Assembly (NCBI GenBank): GCA_963817075.1
Contig: CAWFMT010000005.1
Span: 558,001 to 622,000, forward strand
Source: DASPKM01 sp963817075
GTDB lineage: Bacteria > Bacteroidota > Bacteroidia > Chitinophagales > Chitinophagaceae
Length of the DNA stretch: 64,000 nucleotides
Direction: 5' to 3'
How positions within the stretch are numbered: position 1 is the first letter of the stretch; the number at the start of each line of letters is the position of its first letter. A program made the position numbers and the translations under genes. Shown here one piece after another: positions 51,140 through 60,056 of this stretch. The notes under the pieces are model-generated. The model was given only the letters and a program-made list of their open reading frames with translations, had not been told where the DNA came from and did no database searches.

Positions 51140-52705
51140 ATGCATCGAATTTTATTCTCCCTGCTTCTGGTCTCATCAATTTCATTCGGCCAGGTATCTG
51201 CAGACATACTCATTAAGAATGGCCGCATCATAGATGGAACCGGTAATTCATGGTACTATGCTGATCTCGCAATTAAAAATGGCAAGGTCATCGCAATTGG
51301 TAAACTTGAAAATTATTCCGCGACCAGAATTATTGACGCAGCAAATAAGATTGTTGCGCCCGGCTTCATTGATGTGCATACACATATCGAAGGCGATGAA
51401 TTACGAACACCCACTGCAGATAATTTTATTCTGGATGGAGTGACCAGTGTAGTGACGGGCAATTGTGGTTCCTCTAATGTGGACCTCAAGCGTTATTTCA
51501 ATTTCATTGATTCATTAAAGACATCAATCAATATTGCAACGCTCATCGGGCATAATAGTGTTCGCTCCAGGGTAATGGGAACTGTAAATCGTGATCCAAC
51601 AGAAGATGAATTGCAAAAGATGGAAGCCCTTGTTTTGGAAGCAATGAAAAATGGAGCAGTAGGAATGTCAACTGGCTTGATCTACATTCCAGGTACCTAC
51701 TCAAGAACTCCGGAAATCGTGCGATTAGCGAAGGTTGTAGCTGCCCAACATGGTGTTTATGCATCTCATATGCGAAACGAAGGTGATAGTGTTGCTCAGG
51801 CAATCGAGGAAGCCATAACCATCGGGCGCGAGGCCAAATTACCAGTTCAGATTTCACATTTCAAATTAAGTGGACAACAAAACTGGGGTCGGAGTAAAGA
51901 GACAGTGCCCCTGATTGAAACGGCGAGAAAAGAAGGCATTGATGTCACCATCGATCAATACCCATACACTGCAAGCAGTACCAACCTGGGAACCTTATTA
52001 CCGGAGGAAATATTATCTGACGGACAGGATTCAATAAGAGCAAGATTAAAGAGACCCGAGGTAAGAAAATTTGTAACTAAAGAATTGCTTAAGAATCTCA
52101 AAAAACGAAAATTAAAACACTATAGTTATGCGGTAGTGGCTTACCATCGGGCAGATACCACTTATAATGGAAAAAGCATCGAGGAGATCAATCAACTCAA
52201 AGGAAGAAAACACAAAGCAAAAGCAGAAACGGAAACAATCATGGACCTGGTGCTAAATGGCGGTGCCAGCATGGTGTTTCATGGGATGAGTGAAGGCGAT
52301 GTAAAACGAATCATGCAATACCCCTTCAATATGTTTGCTTCTGATGCGGGCATTCGGGCTTTTGGACAGGGAGCGCCACATCCACGAGGCTATGGAACCA
52401 ATGCAAGAGTACTTGGAAAATATGTAAGAGATGAAAAAGTCATCACGCTTGAAGAAGCTATCAGAAGAATGACTTCTCTTCCTGCGCAAAAATTTCAGCT
52501 AAGGGATCGCGGCTTGATAAAAGAAGGAATGGCCGCCGACATTGTAATCTTTGACGAGCTCAAAGTGAGTGACCTCTCTACCTACGATAAACCACATCAA
52601 TATTCAGTTGGATTCAGCTTCGTTCTCGTGAATGGAGAGCTGGTAGTTGATGATTCGAAGCCAACGGGCAAACGAAGCGGGATGTCTCTAAGGTTGGCTC
52701 ATTAA
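51140..52705 (+). CDS. N-acyl-D-amino-acid deacylase family amidohydrolase, exported
   Basis: This 521-aa metal-dependent hydrolase has a signal peptide (MHRILFSLLLVSSISFG). The amidohydrolase core includes VAPGFIDVHTHIEGD (HxH metal ligands), SVVTGNCGSSNVDL (the D-aminoacylase Cys region), SHMRNEGDSVAQAI, VQISHFKLSGQQNWG, and FASDAGIRAFGQGAPHPRGY (late Asp and His). It ends with the small beta-domain of the family (MAADIVIFDELKVSDL). It would hydrolyse N-acyl-D-amino acids or related dipeptides; substrate unproven. Confidence 0.9.
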   Translation: MHRILFSLLLVSSISFGQVSADILIKNGRIIDGTGNSWYYADLAIKNGKVIAIGKLENYSATRIIDAANKIVAPGFIDVHTHIEGDELRTPTADNFILDGVTSVVTGNCGSSNVDLKRYFNFIDSLKTSINIATLIGHNSVRSRVMGTVNRDPTEDELQKMEALVLEAMKNGAVGMSTGLIYIPGTYSRTPEIVRLAKVVAAQHGVYASHMRNEGDSVAQAIEEAITIGREAKLPVQISHFKLSGQQNWGRSKETVPLIETARKEGIDVTIDQYPYTASSTNLGTLLPEEILSDGQDSIRARLKRPEVRKFVTKELLKNLKKRKLKHYSYAVVAYHRADTTYNGKSIEEINQLKGRKHKAKAETETIMDLVLNGGASMVFHGMSEGDVKRIMQYPFNMFASDAGIRAFGQGAPHPRGYGTNARVLGKYVRDEKVITLEEAIRRMTSLPAQKFQLRDRGLIKEGMAADIVIFDELKVSDLSTYDKPHQYSVGFSFVLVNGELVVDDSKPTGKRSGMSLRLAH

Positions 52706-52709
52706 AATT

Positions 52710-52789
52710 TTAACCGCCAAGGAACAAGGACGCAAGGTTTCGCAAAGAATTCCTCGCGCACCTTTGCGCTCTGGCGCCTTTGCGGTTAA
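52710..52789. repeat. TTAACCGCC-family palindrome between convergent genes
   Basis: TTAACCGCCAAGGAACAAGG...GGCGCCTTTGCGGTTAA is a full palindrome in the 96-bp gap between convergent genes. It is the only structure there that could terminate both. Confidence 0.75.
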
Positions 52790-52801
52790 ACTTTTTCCTC
52801 A

Positions 52802-55762
52802 TCACCGAATCACTAATATTCGTCCGCTAGTCCGTATGGCCCTCCCATTGGTGGCTACATACTGAAGCACATAATAATAAATTCCTGTCATCACCTTGGT
52901 TCCATTATACCTACCGATGCTTCCATCCCATCCACGCGAAGGATCATTGGTTGAAAATATCGGTTGTCCATTGCTGTCGTAGACTTCCATTTTGAATTGA
53001 TTCAGGAATGGACTTGGCGGCTTCACCACATCGTCTCTTCCGTCCCCATCGGGAGTTAGAATGCTTTTCAAAATAATTCCATTCTCATCCGATACCTCTA
53101 TGCTTACTGTATCTGTGGCAATGCAACCAGCTGCGGTTGTCATCGTCACAGTATACAAGGTTGTTTTGAGAGGCTTTGCAATTGGATTATGACAATTGGT
53201 ACAACTAAGGCCAGTTGCGGGTTGCCAGCTATATGACACCCCATTTCCGAAAGCCTGGAGATGAACAGTATCTCCAACAAATATTTTTCTATGGGATGTT
53301 GCATCAACAAATGGCTGATCAATTGCCACAGTGATGGTATCAACAGCCTGTCTGCAATTTCCATTTATCAAAACGATATAGGTAGTTGTGATACTTGGTT
53401 TGGCAATTACTGTTGAGCAGGTGTCACAATCAAGACCAATACCCGGGCTCCACGAATAGCTTTTCCCACCTGCAACCTTGAGGGTAGCTGTGCCGCCGCG
53501 ACAGATCACGGTATCACCGGTTGCTGCCATCACAGGAGGATCTGTTTTCAAACTGATCACAATTGTATCCTCAGTCTTGCACCCATAAGCGTTCATGGCG
53601 CGAACCCAATAAGTGCCAATTGTGTTTACAGAAATGGATGGATCAAGTGAACCCGTACTCCATTGATAATACAAATTTGGCTCTGAAGTCTGAGGGGATA
53701 GTATGATTGATCTTCCTGTACAAATAGAAGTATCTCTTCCAAGATTAATCACAAGCTTGGGACGCACATCGATTCTGAGAAAATATTGCAATGGTACGTT
53801 GCCACAATTAAGGCTGGTGCTAACGGTATCAACAACTATCGTATCGTTATAAAGATTTACACCTCTGAAAAGTCCACCGTAACATACCGTTGTATCTTTA
53901 ACCGAAGCAGTGTCATATGAATCACGAATGCCAACATTATATGTGATCCGAAGTGAATCACATTGCAAATAGTTCTTGACCGTTTTTATGATTACCGCTT
54001 TGTCACCTTCTGTTAGCACAGTATCAATAAACATGGTCCCCCGACAAATACTGCTATCTCTATATTCATATTTTATATCAGGTAAAACATGAACATTGTA
54101 TTGAAGGCGTAAGGAATCGCAATCAGCCTGACTCTTAAAGTAAATATTTGTAGTACCATTTGTTGTGAAAACAACATTATTTACTACAGCTGCATAACAA
54201 ACTGTTGTGTCAATTATTTTATGAATAAGAGGAGGGGCAAATTTCAAATCCAGTTTTTCATATACCTTATATACCGCTCCATCCTGTCTTAATGTGATAA
54301 AGCTGGTATCTCTATAATAGTATTGTCCATCTGAATGCAGATAAGGAGGCCCACATTGAGTTTTATTAAAACTGACAGTGTCCTTTACTATCGTTGGAAG
54401 CACTGGTGGTGGTGTACCGTCCTTATACAACAGCTGGTATCCGGCCACGGCAAAATTGTTCATGTCCGTGATCCCATTATGCCAATAATAAATGTCTCCC
54501 CAGAAATCAGTGGCTCCAGGATTTCCATTTGCGCTTCCAAAAAGAATAAGTCTGTCTGAATTTCCTACAGGCTCAACACTTATATTATAGTAATTAGAAT
54601 GCCCTCCATAAGACCTATCCCAATTGACGTTTCCTGAAGCAGAGTCCAATTCCATCAACCACCAATCGCGATTGGGCTGGTAATTAGTAATCAGATTTTT
54701 TATGTTGGCATTGGTAGTTGCTGCCAGCAGATACCTACCTTCTTTTGTATATACCAGTTTATTTCCATAGGCATTATTCGAGGGCGACCAAACCTTTTCC
54801 CAGATCGTTGTATTCCAGTCTTGTGAAAGCTTCAATGCCCAAACATCTGTAGTAATTACGATTGAACCTTTTTCCTGGGTACCTGCAAGAACAAAACTAC
54901 CTAGAGGATCTATCAGCAGGTCATTTGCCGTGGTCTTGACTGAGAGGTCCAAAACTTTTTGCTTCACCAGGTTGCCCGACTGATCCACCTGCATCATCCA
55001 GGTATTTGAATTTTGAGTTGGGTTCCCGGTTACCATTCCATTATTTGACCTTGTCCACCCTATGGCTGTATAATTTCCCTGTAGATCTTGTTGAACAGAA
55101 TTCAATTGATCCTGTGCACTTCCGCCATATCGTTTATTCCATTGAATATTTCCGTTATCATCAAATTTCAAAAGATAGAATTCACCGGTTCCAGTGATAT
55201 AGGATGTTCCAGGATAGTTAATGGGATTGTCCGATGATGCGCCGACCAGAAATCCACCCTCTTGTGAGGCAAGGATTTTTGCAGGAACCTCATTGTGAAG
55301 ATTGTCGATGTTCTTCTTCCACAACACATCTCCGGTCGCACTGAACTTTACCAGGAATATATTCCAGAAAGATTTGGACGGAATGTCTGTGAAGAATCCA
55401 TTATCAGAACTATTTGCTCCCGTCAAAATGATAGTTCCATCATTTGACACAAGCAGGTCACTAGCGAATGTGTTATTTTTTCCTGTCAAGCAATGTGACC
55501 ACTCGATCTTCCCGATACTGTCCATTTTCACAATCAGAATGGAATTATAACCCGTTGCAGTACGATCACAGGACCCACAAATTCCGCCAGAATAACCTCC
55601 CCAGGAATTGAAGGTTGATATAAATCCTTTATCAGGTGTAGGTTTTATAGCAGCAGTATAACCATGGCTTTGGAGGCCCCTTTTCCAACCTGGAGAATAT
55701 TGTGCTGAGAGAAATTCACAAGTCAAAAGCAGCAGCAAGACGAAGAATAAAAGTTTTTTCAT
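52802..55762 (-). CDS. Large secreted protein with T9SS type B sorting domain
   Basis: This 986-aa protein starts MKKLLFFVLLLLLTCEFLSAQ (signal; upstream in-frame Met at 55795 rejected). The first 430 residues are repeated propeller-like blades of the kind GEFYLLKFDDNGNIQWNKRYGG. The central part contains Cys-rich DTTVCYGG-type repeats (TTVCYAAVVNNV, SSICRGTMF, DTTVCYGGLF, DTSICTGRSI). The C-terminus has the type B pattern NGIILKSILTPDGDGRDDVV, FKMEVYDSNGQPIF, RGWDG and TGIYYYVLQYV. Secretion through T9SS and surface attachment are expected; the function is unknown. Confidence 0.88.
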   Translation of the reverse strand: MKKLLFFVLLLLLTCEFLSAQYSPGWKRGLQSHGYTAAIKPTPDKGFISTFNSWGGYSGGICGSCDRTATGYNSILIVKMDSIGKIEWSHCLTGKNNTFASDLLVSNDGTIILTGANSSDNGFFTDIPSKSFWNIFLVKFSATGDVLWKKNIDNLHNEVPAKILASQEGGFLVGASSDNPINYPGTSYITGTGEFYLLKFDDNGNIQWNKRYGGSAQDQLNSVQQDLQGNYTAIGWTRSNNGMVTGNPTQNSNTWMMQVDQSGNLVKQKVLDLSVKTTANDLLIDPLGSFVLAGTQEKGSIVITTDVWALKLSQDWNTTIWEKVWSPSNNAYGNKLVYTKEGRYLLAATTNANIKNLITNYQPNRDWWLMELDSASGNVNWDRSYGGHSNYYNISVEPVGNSDRLILFGSANGNPGATDFWGDIYYWHNGITDMNNFAVAGYQLLYKDGTPPPVLPTIVKDTVSFNKTQCGPPYLHSDGQYYYRDTSFITLRQDGAVYKVYEKLDLKFAPPLIHKIIDTTVCYAAVVNNVVFTTNGTTNIYFKSQADCDSLRLQYNVHVLPDIKYEYRDSSICRGTMFIDTVLTEGDKAVIIKTVKNYLQCDSLRITYNVGIRDSYDTASVKDTTVCYGGLFRGVNLYNDTIVVDTVSTSLNCGNVPLQYFLRIDVRPKLVINLGRDTSICTGRSIILSPQTSEPNLYYQWSTGSLDPSISVNTIGTYWVRAMNAYGCKTEDTIVISLKTDPPVMAATGDTVICRGGTATLKVAGGKSYSWSPGIGLDCDTCSTVIAKPSITTTYIVLINGNCRQAVDTITVAIDQPFVDATSHRKIFVGDTVHLQAFGNGVSYSWQPATGLSCTNCHNPIAKPLKTTLYTVTMTTAAGCIATDTVSIEVSDENGIILKSILTPDGDGRDDVVKPPSPFLNQFKMEVYDSNGQPIFSTNDPSRGWDGSIGRYNGTKVMTGIYYYVLQYVATNGRAIRTSGRILVIR

Positions 55763-55830
55763 GCAGGTATAGATTCGGGCAAAAATAATAGGCAAATCTC
55801 ATATGTGCAATGGTGTGCAAGAGGGAAAGA

Positions 55831-55905
55831 TTTCCTTGCGGACCTGGCGTCCTTGTTTGCTGGCGGTTAATTTTTCAAATTTTTTACCGCAGAGAAAAAG
55901 AGGTA
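55831..55905. repeat. Adjacent TTAACCGCC right arm and ACCGCAGAG left arm
   Basis: CTTGCGGACCTGGCGTCC...TGGCGGTTAA (to 55870) is followed by TTTACCGCAGAGAAAAAGAGG (55883-55905). This mixed element precedes the MFS start. Confidence 0.7.
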
Positions 55906-55956
55906 AATGAGAAAGCGCTGAGGAATGAATCTCATTTAGCACGACCTTTATCTGCT

Positions 55957-57186
55957 ATGAATCAGCCCATCACTTTTACGCCTTATCAAAAATTAGTCAT
56001 TACCCTATTGGCCTTGACTCAATTCACAGTTATCCTGGATTTTATGGTAATGTCACCCCTGGGTGATTTTCTAATGAAGGATCTGGCTCTCAAACCGAAA
56101 CAATTTGGGATTGTGGTTTCTGTCTATGCATTTAGTGCCGGGGCCTCTGGCCTTCTGACAGCAGGATTTGCGGATCGTTTCGACCGAAAAAAATTACTCG
56201 TCTTTTTTTATGTTGGGTTTATTCTCGGCACACTCTTTTGTGGACTTGCCAATTCATATCCACTTCTTCTGGCAGCAAGATTAATTACTGGTTTGTTTGG
56301 TGGGGTGATCGGGTCTATTTCAATGGCTATTGTTACTGACTTATTTCCTATTGAACAGCGTGGAAGAGTAATGGGCTTCATGCAAATGGGATTTGCCGCC
56401 AGTCAGGTTTTAGGGATCCCGATCGGATTATACCTGGCACATGTTTGGGGATGGCAATCTCCTTTCCTAATGATTGTAGGTGTAGCCATAATTATCGTGG
56501 TTATTATTCTGGTCAAACTTCAACCCGTTAACCGTCATTTGTCAGTGCAGCATGATCGCACTGCACTTGCGCACCTTTTACATACAGTAGCAAAGCGAGA
56601 TTATCGGATTGGTTTTACAGCTACTGCCCTGCTGTCGATTGGCGGATTTATGATGATGCCTTTCGGTAGCGCATTCGCAATAAATAATCTTAAGATCACT
56701 CCTGCCCAATTGCCATTATTATTCATGGTGGCAGGGATCGGCTCGCTGATTATTATGCCCCTGATCGGGAAACTGAGTGATAAAATGGACAAATTCCGCC
56801 TGTTTGCCATCGCCTCTTTTTATATGATGGTATTTGTAGTGATTTACACCAACCTGGGTCCACAACCCTTATGGCTTGTCATGGTTTTCAACGTTGTAAT
56901 GATGGCTGGACTCTTTGGAAGAATGGTTCCTGCAACTGTACTTACAACAGCGATCCCAGACATGCAGGATCGTGGGGCCTTCATGAGCGTCAATGCATCT
57001 CTGCAACAAATTGCTGGTGGAGTGGCTGCTGCGGTGGCAGGAATGATCGTAGTTCAGAAAACCAATTTCAGTCCAATAGAACATTATAATACTCTTGGCT
57101 ATTTAATAGTAGGGATTACATTAATTGCACTCTGGTTGATGTGGAGAGTGGATAGGATGGTGAAGAAAAGAACTAAACCAAACTGA
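55957..57186 (+). CDS. MFS transporter (multidrug/sugar efflux type)
   Basis: This 409-aa, 12-helix permease starts MNQPITFTPYQKLVITLLAL at 55957. An in-frame start at 55810 is rejected since the additional residues read repeat sequence. MFS hallmarks are DFMVMSPLGDFLMKDL, GFADRFDRKKLLVF (loop 2-3) and ARLITGLFGGVIGSISMA. The type resembles DHA1 efflux pumps such as AraJ or Bcr; export of a small molecule is likely, and the substrate is unknown. Confidence 0.88.
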   Translation: MNQPITFTPYQKLVITLLALTQFTVILDFMVMSPLGDFLMKDLALKPKQFGIVVSVYAFSAGASGLLTAGFADRFDRKKLLVFFYVGFILGTLFCGLANSYPLLLAARLITGLFGGVIGSISMAIVTDLFPIEQRGRVMGFMQMGFAASQVLGIPIGLYLAHVWGWQSPFLMIVGVAIIIVVIILVKLQPVNRHLSVQHDRTALAHLLHTVAKRDYRIGFTATALLSIGGFMMMPFGSAFAINNLKITPAQLPLLFMVAGIGSLIIMPLIGKLSDKMDKFRLFAIASFYMMVFVVIYTNLGPQPLWLVMVFNVVMMAGLFGRMVPATVLTTAIPDMQDRGAFMSVNASLQQIAGGVAAAVAGMIVVQKTNFSPIEHYNTLGYLIVGITLIALWLMWRVDRMVKKRTKPN

Positions 57187-57200
57187 TTTTGAAATTTTGT

Positions 57201-57271
57201 CCCGCCAAGGCGGGAGGGAGATTTTGAGATTTGAAACTCTGCGAATCTCTCTTTCTCATGTTCTCTGCGGT
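57201..57271. repeat. Hairpin CCCGCC/GGCGGG and CTCTGCGGT arm
   Basis: CCCGCCAAGGCGGG (57201-57214) lies 14 bp after the MFS stop, and ACTCTGCGAATCTC...TTCTCTGCGGTG at 57237-57271. No U-tract follows the hairpin, so I do not call it a terminator. Confidence 0.65.
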
Positions 57272-57287
57272 GAAAATATTTTTATAA

Positions 57288-59429
57288 ATGAAGTACCTAT
57301 TTGTTTTCCTGATCTTTTTTATCGCATCAAACTCATATTCCCAATATTCAATAAGAATTTCATTAAAAACCTCTGAAGGAAATCAACCTCTTGAAGGTGC
57401 AACGGCCAGGATAATCACTCTTCAAAAAATCCAGGCTTCGGACAGCCTTGGGAAAATTGTTTTTTCAGATCTTCCACCTGGGAAATACCTAGTGACTATT
57501 TCCTATGTAGGTTTTCAGCAAACTTCGGTCTCAATTACCCTTCCTCAGGAAAATGAAGCTGAAGTTTTGCTGACAGAAGAAGAGGAGGATGAAGAAGAGG
57601 TGATCGTGAATGCAACACGTACCAGTCGCCTAATCCGTGACATTCCAACAAGAGTAGAAATAATTTCGGGCGAAGAATTAGGAGAGAAGGCAAATATGAA
57701 GCCTGGAGATATCCGAATGCTATTGAGTGAAAGCACTGGCATTCAAACCCAACAAACCTCAGCCACTTCATATAATTCCAGCATAAGAATTCAGGGATTG
57801 GATGGTCGGTACACTCAATTGCTTAGAGATGGTTTCCCGCTTTATGCCGGATTTTCCGGTGGACTTAGCATCATGCAGATCGCACCGCTGGATTTGAAAC
57901 AGGTTGAAGTGATAAAAGGAGCTGCATCCACACTTTATGGTGGAGGAGCGATAGCTGGATTAGTGAACCTTGTCTCAAAAACTCCAGGAGAGAAGCGGGA
58001 ATTGAATTTTCTTGCGAATGGCACTTCTGCCCGCGGCCTGGACCTAAGTGGATTTTACAGCCAGCGATTTGAAAAAATCGGACTTACTATTTTCGGATCC
58101 AGCAACGGAGGTAAGGCATATGATCCTGCTGATATTGGCCTTACCGCCATTCCTAAATTCAGCAGATATACAATACATCCAAGGATATTTTTTTATGGCG
58201 AAAAGACCGACCTCAATATAGGTCTGAATTATGTTTGGGAAGACCGCCTGGGAGGCAGTATGGGTTACATCAACAATGGATCTCAGGGTTATTTTGAAAA
58301 AAATGAGACGAGAAGATTTACAACACAATTTGATCTGAGAAGAAAGATTGGTAAGAATGCCAGTATCAACATCAGGAACAGCTATAGTACTCTTGATAGA
58401 TCAATTACAATTCCTGCTTATGCATTTGAAGCAGTGCAGCAGTCATCTTATTCTGAAATAAATTTTACTACTGGTGATGAAAGATCATTTTGGATAGCAG
58501 GAGTAAATTATTTGACCGATGATCTACAGGAAAAACGAAATACTTTTACTCCCAGAGATTATCACATTAACACCCTCGGTTTGTTCGTTCAGAATTCCTG
58601 GAAGCCAACTGAAAATTTTAGTTTGGAAACCGGGTTGAGGGGTGATCAGGTGAATGAATTCGGATTCGAACTACTACCCAGAATCTCTGCAATGTTTAAA
58701 TTGAAAAATCAGATCACGCTGAGGATTGGAGGTGGATTTGGCTATAAGGCTCCAACTGTTTTTAATGAAGAATCGGAGAAGATCCAGTTTCAAAATATTC
58801 TGCCGATCGATCAGCTCCGAGTAAAGAATGAACGTTCAGCTGGTGGTAATTTCGATCTTAATTACAGGACGAATATTGGAGGTGTTGGTTTCACGATCAA
58901 TCAATTGTTCTTCTACACACAACTCGACAGACCGCTTGTATTATCATATTCCGGATCAACTGCTCAATTTGTGAATGCAGATGGACATATAGACACCCGC
59001 GGCCTGGAAACCAATCTCCGGTTCACATACCATGATTTCAAACTTTTTGTCGGGTACACCTATGCCGATGTCAAGAGCCATTTCAAGGATGAGAAATTAT
59101 GGTTCCCATTGACACCGCGCCACCGGGTGAACAACGTATTGATGTATGAACAGGAAGACAAATGGAAGCTTGGATTGGAAGGATACTATTTCAGCAAGCA
59201 GAAATTATCTGATGGGAGTTTTGGAAGATCGTATTGGATCCTTGGATTCATGGCAGAGAAAATCTGGGAGAAAATTTCTGTTTATATCAACTTCGAAAAC
59301 TTCACTGATACAAGGCAGACCAGGTTCGACAATATCTTCTCCGGGCCAATTAACAATCCTGTCTTCAGGGATATTTATGCCCCGGTAGATGGATTTGTGG
59401 TGAATGGGGGGATTAAGATCAGGCTGTAA
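57288..59429 (+). CDS. TonB-dependent receptor
   Basis: This 713-aa outer-membrane receptor has signal MKYLFVFLIFFIASNSYSQ. A CarboxypepD-like Ig domain follows (IRISLKTSEGNQPLEGATA ... VTISYVGFQQT), then an acidic hinge (VLLTEEEEDEEEVIVNATRT). The plug domain (IPTRVEIISGEEL ... SSIRIQGLDGRYTQLLRDGF) is followed by a barrel ending FVVNGGIKIRL. The acidic run with seven or more Glu just before the TonB-box-like VIVNATRT is unusual in density. It imports ligands such as metal complexes or glycans with TonB energy; no SusD partner is next to it. Confidence 0.92.
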   Translation: MKYLFVFLIFFIASNSYSQYSIRISLKTSEGNQPLEGATARIITLQKIQASDSLGKIVFSDLPPGKYLVTISYVGFQQTSVSITLPQENEAEVLLTEEEEDEEEVIVNATRTSRLIRDIPTRVEIISGEELGEKANMKPGDIRMLLSESTGIQTQQTSATSYNSSIRIQGLDGRYTQLLRDGFPLYAGFSGGLSIMQIAPLDLKQVEVIKGAASTLYGGGAIAGLVNLVSKTPGEKRELNFLANGTSARGLDLSGFYSQRFEKIGLTIFGSSNGGKAYDPADIGLTAIPKFSRYTIHPRIFFYGEKTDLNIGLNYVWEDRLGGSMGYINNGSQGYFEKNETRRFTTQFDLRRKIGKNASINIRNSYSTLDRSITIPAYAFEAVQQSSYSEINFTTGDERSFWIAGVNYLTDDLQEKRNTFTPRDYHINTLGLFVQNSWKPTENFSLETGLRGDQVNEFGFELLPRISAMFKLKNQITLRIGGGFGYKAPTVFNEESEKIQFQNILPIDQLRVKNERSAGGNFDLNYRTNIGGVGFTINQLFFYTQLDRPLVLSYSGSTAQFVNADGHIDTRGLETNLRFTYHDFKLFVGYTYADVKSHFKDEKLWFPLTPRHRVNNVLMYEQEDKWKLGLEGYYFSKQKLSDGSFGRSYWILGFMAEKIWEKISVYINFENFTDTRQTRFDNIFSGPINNPVFRDIYAPVDGFVVNGGIKIRL

Positions 59430-59432
59430 GTC

Positions 59433-60027
59433 CCGAGCGAAGTCGAAGTATTGGATAAGTCAAGAATTTAACCGCCAAGGCACCAGGACGCCAAGTTTCG
59501 CAAAGAATTACCGCAGAGGATAAGAGAACGCAGAGAAGTAGCAGAGGAAATTCCGAGCGAAGTCGAAGTATTGGATAAGTCAAGAATTTAACCGCCAAGG
59601 CTCCAGGACGCCAAGTTTCCCAAAGAATTACCGCAGAGGATAAGAGAACGCAGAGAAGTCGCAGAGGAAATTCCGAGCGAAGTCGAAGTATTGGATAAGT
59701 CAAGAATTTAACCGCCAAGGCACCAGGACGCCAAGTTTCCCAAAGAATTACCGCAGAGGATAAGAGAACGCAGAGAAGTCGCAGAGGAAATTCCGAGCGA
59801 AGTCGAAGTATTGGATAAGTCAAGAATTTAACCGCCAAGGAACAAGGACGCCAAGTTTCGTAAAGAATTACCGCAGAGGATAAGAGAACGCAGAGAAGTC
59901 GCAGAGGAAATTCCGAGCGAAGTCGAAGTATTGGATAAGTCAAGAATTTAACCGCCAAGGAACAAGGACGTAAAGGAACGCTAGGTATTCCTTGCGAAAC
60001 CTTGCGCCCTAGCGTCTTGGCGGTTAA
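59433..60027. repeat. 120-bp tandem array (about 4.5 units) ending in a full palindrome
   Basis: CCGAGCGAAGTCGAAG starts units at 59433, 59553, 59673, 59793 and 59913, giving a period of exactly 120. Each full unit carries, in order, that element, TTGGATAAGTCAAGAATTTA, an ACCGCCAAGGcnCCAGGACG block, CCAAGTTTCGCAAAG and an ACCGCAGAGGATAAGAGAACG block. Units are near-identical with a few substitutions. The last unit merges into a TTAACCGCC...GGCGGTTAA palindrome (59948-60027). It has no spacers of the CRISPR sort and no gene. Confidence 0.95.
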
Positions 60028-60045
60028 TTTTAGTTCAATAAACTG

Positions 60046-60053
60046 TAAGTTTG
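60046..60053 (+). promoter_or_regulatory. TAAGTTTG -7-like box before the DUF1549/DUF1553 gene
   Basis: TAAGTTTG matches TAnnTTTG exactly, 4 bases before the ATG at 60057. Only a weak TTTTAG is at the -33 position, and the placement would leave almost no leader, so this is tentative. Confidence 0.2.
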
Positions 60054-60056
60054 ACT

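Noticed and set aside
55810..55956. Upstream start of the MFS gene
   Set aside because: The extra 49 residues translate a mixed repeat element, and the permease begins at Met 55957.
59419..59958. A 179-aa antisense frame with four near-identical 40-residue repeats
   Set aside because: It is the translation of the 120-bp tandem array (period divisible by three); it has no family and no independent support.
59433..60027. CRISPR array
   Set aside because: Units are 120 bp, near-identical along their full length, with no unique spacers and no cas genes.
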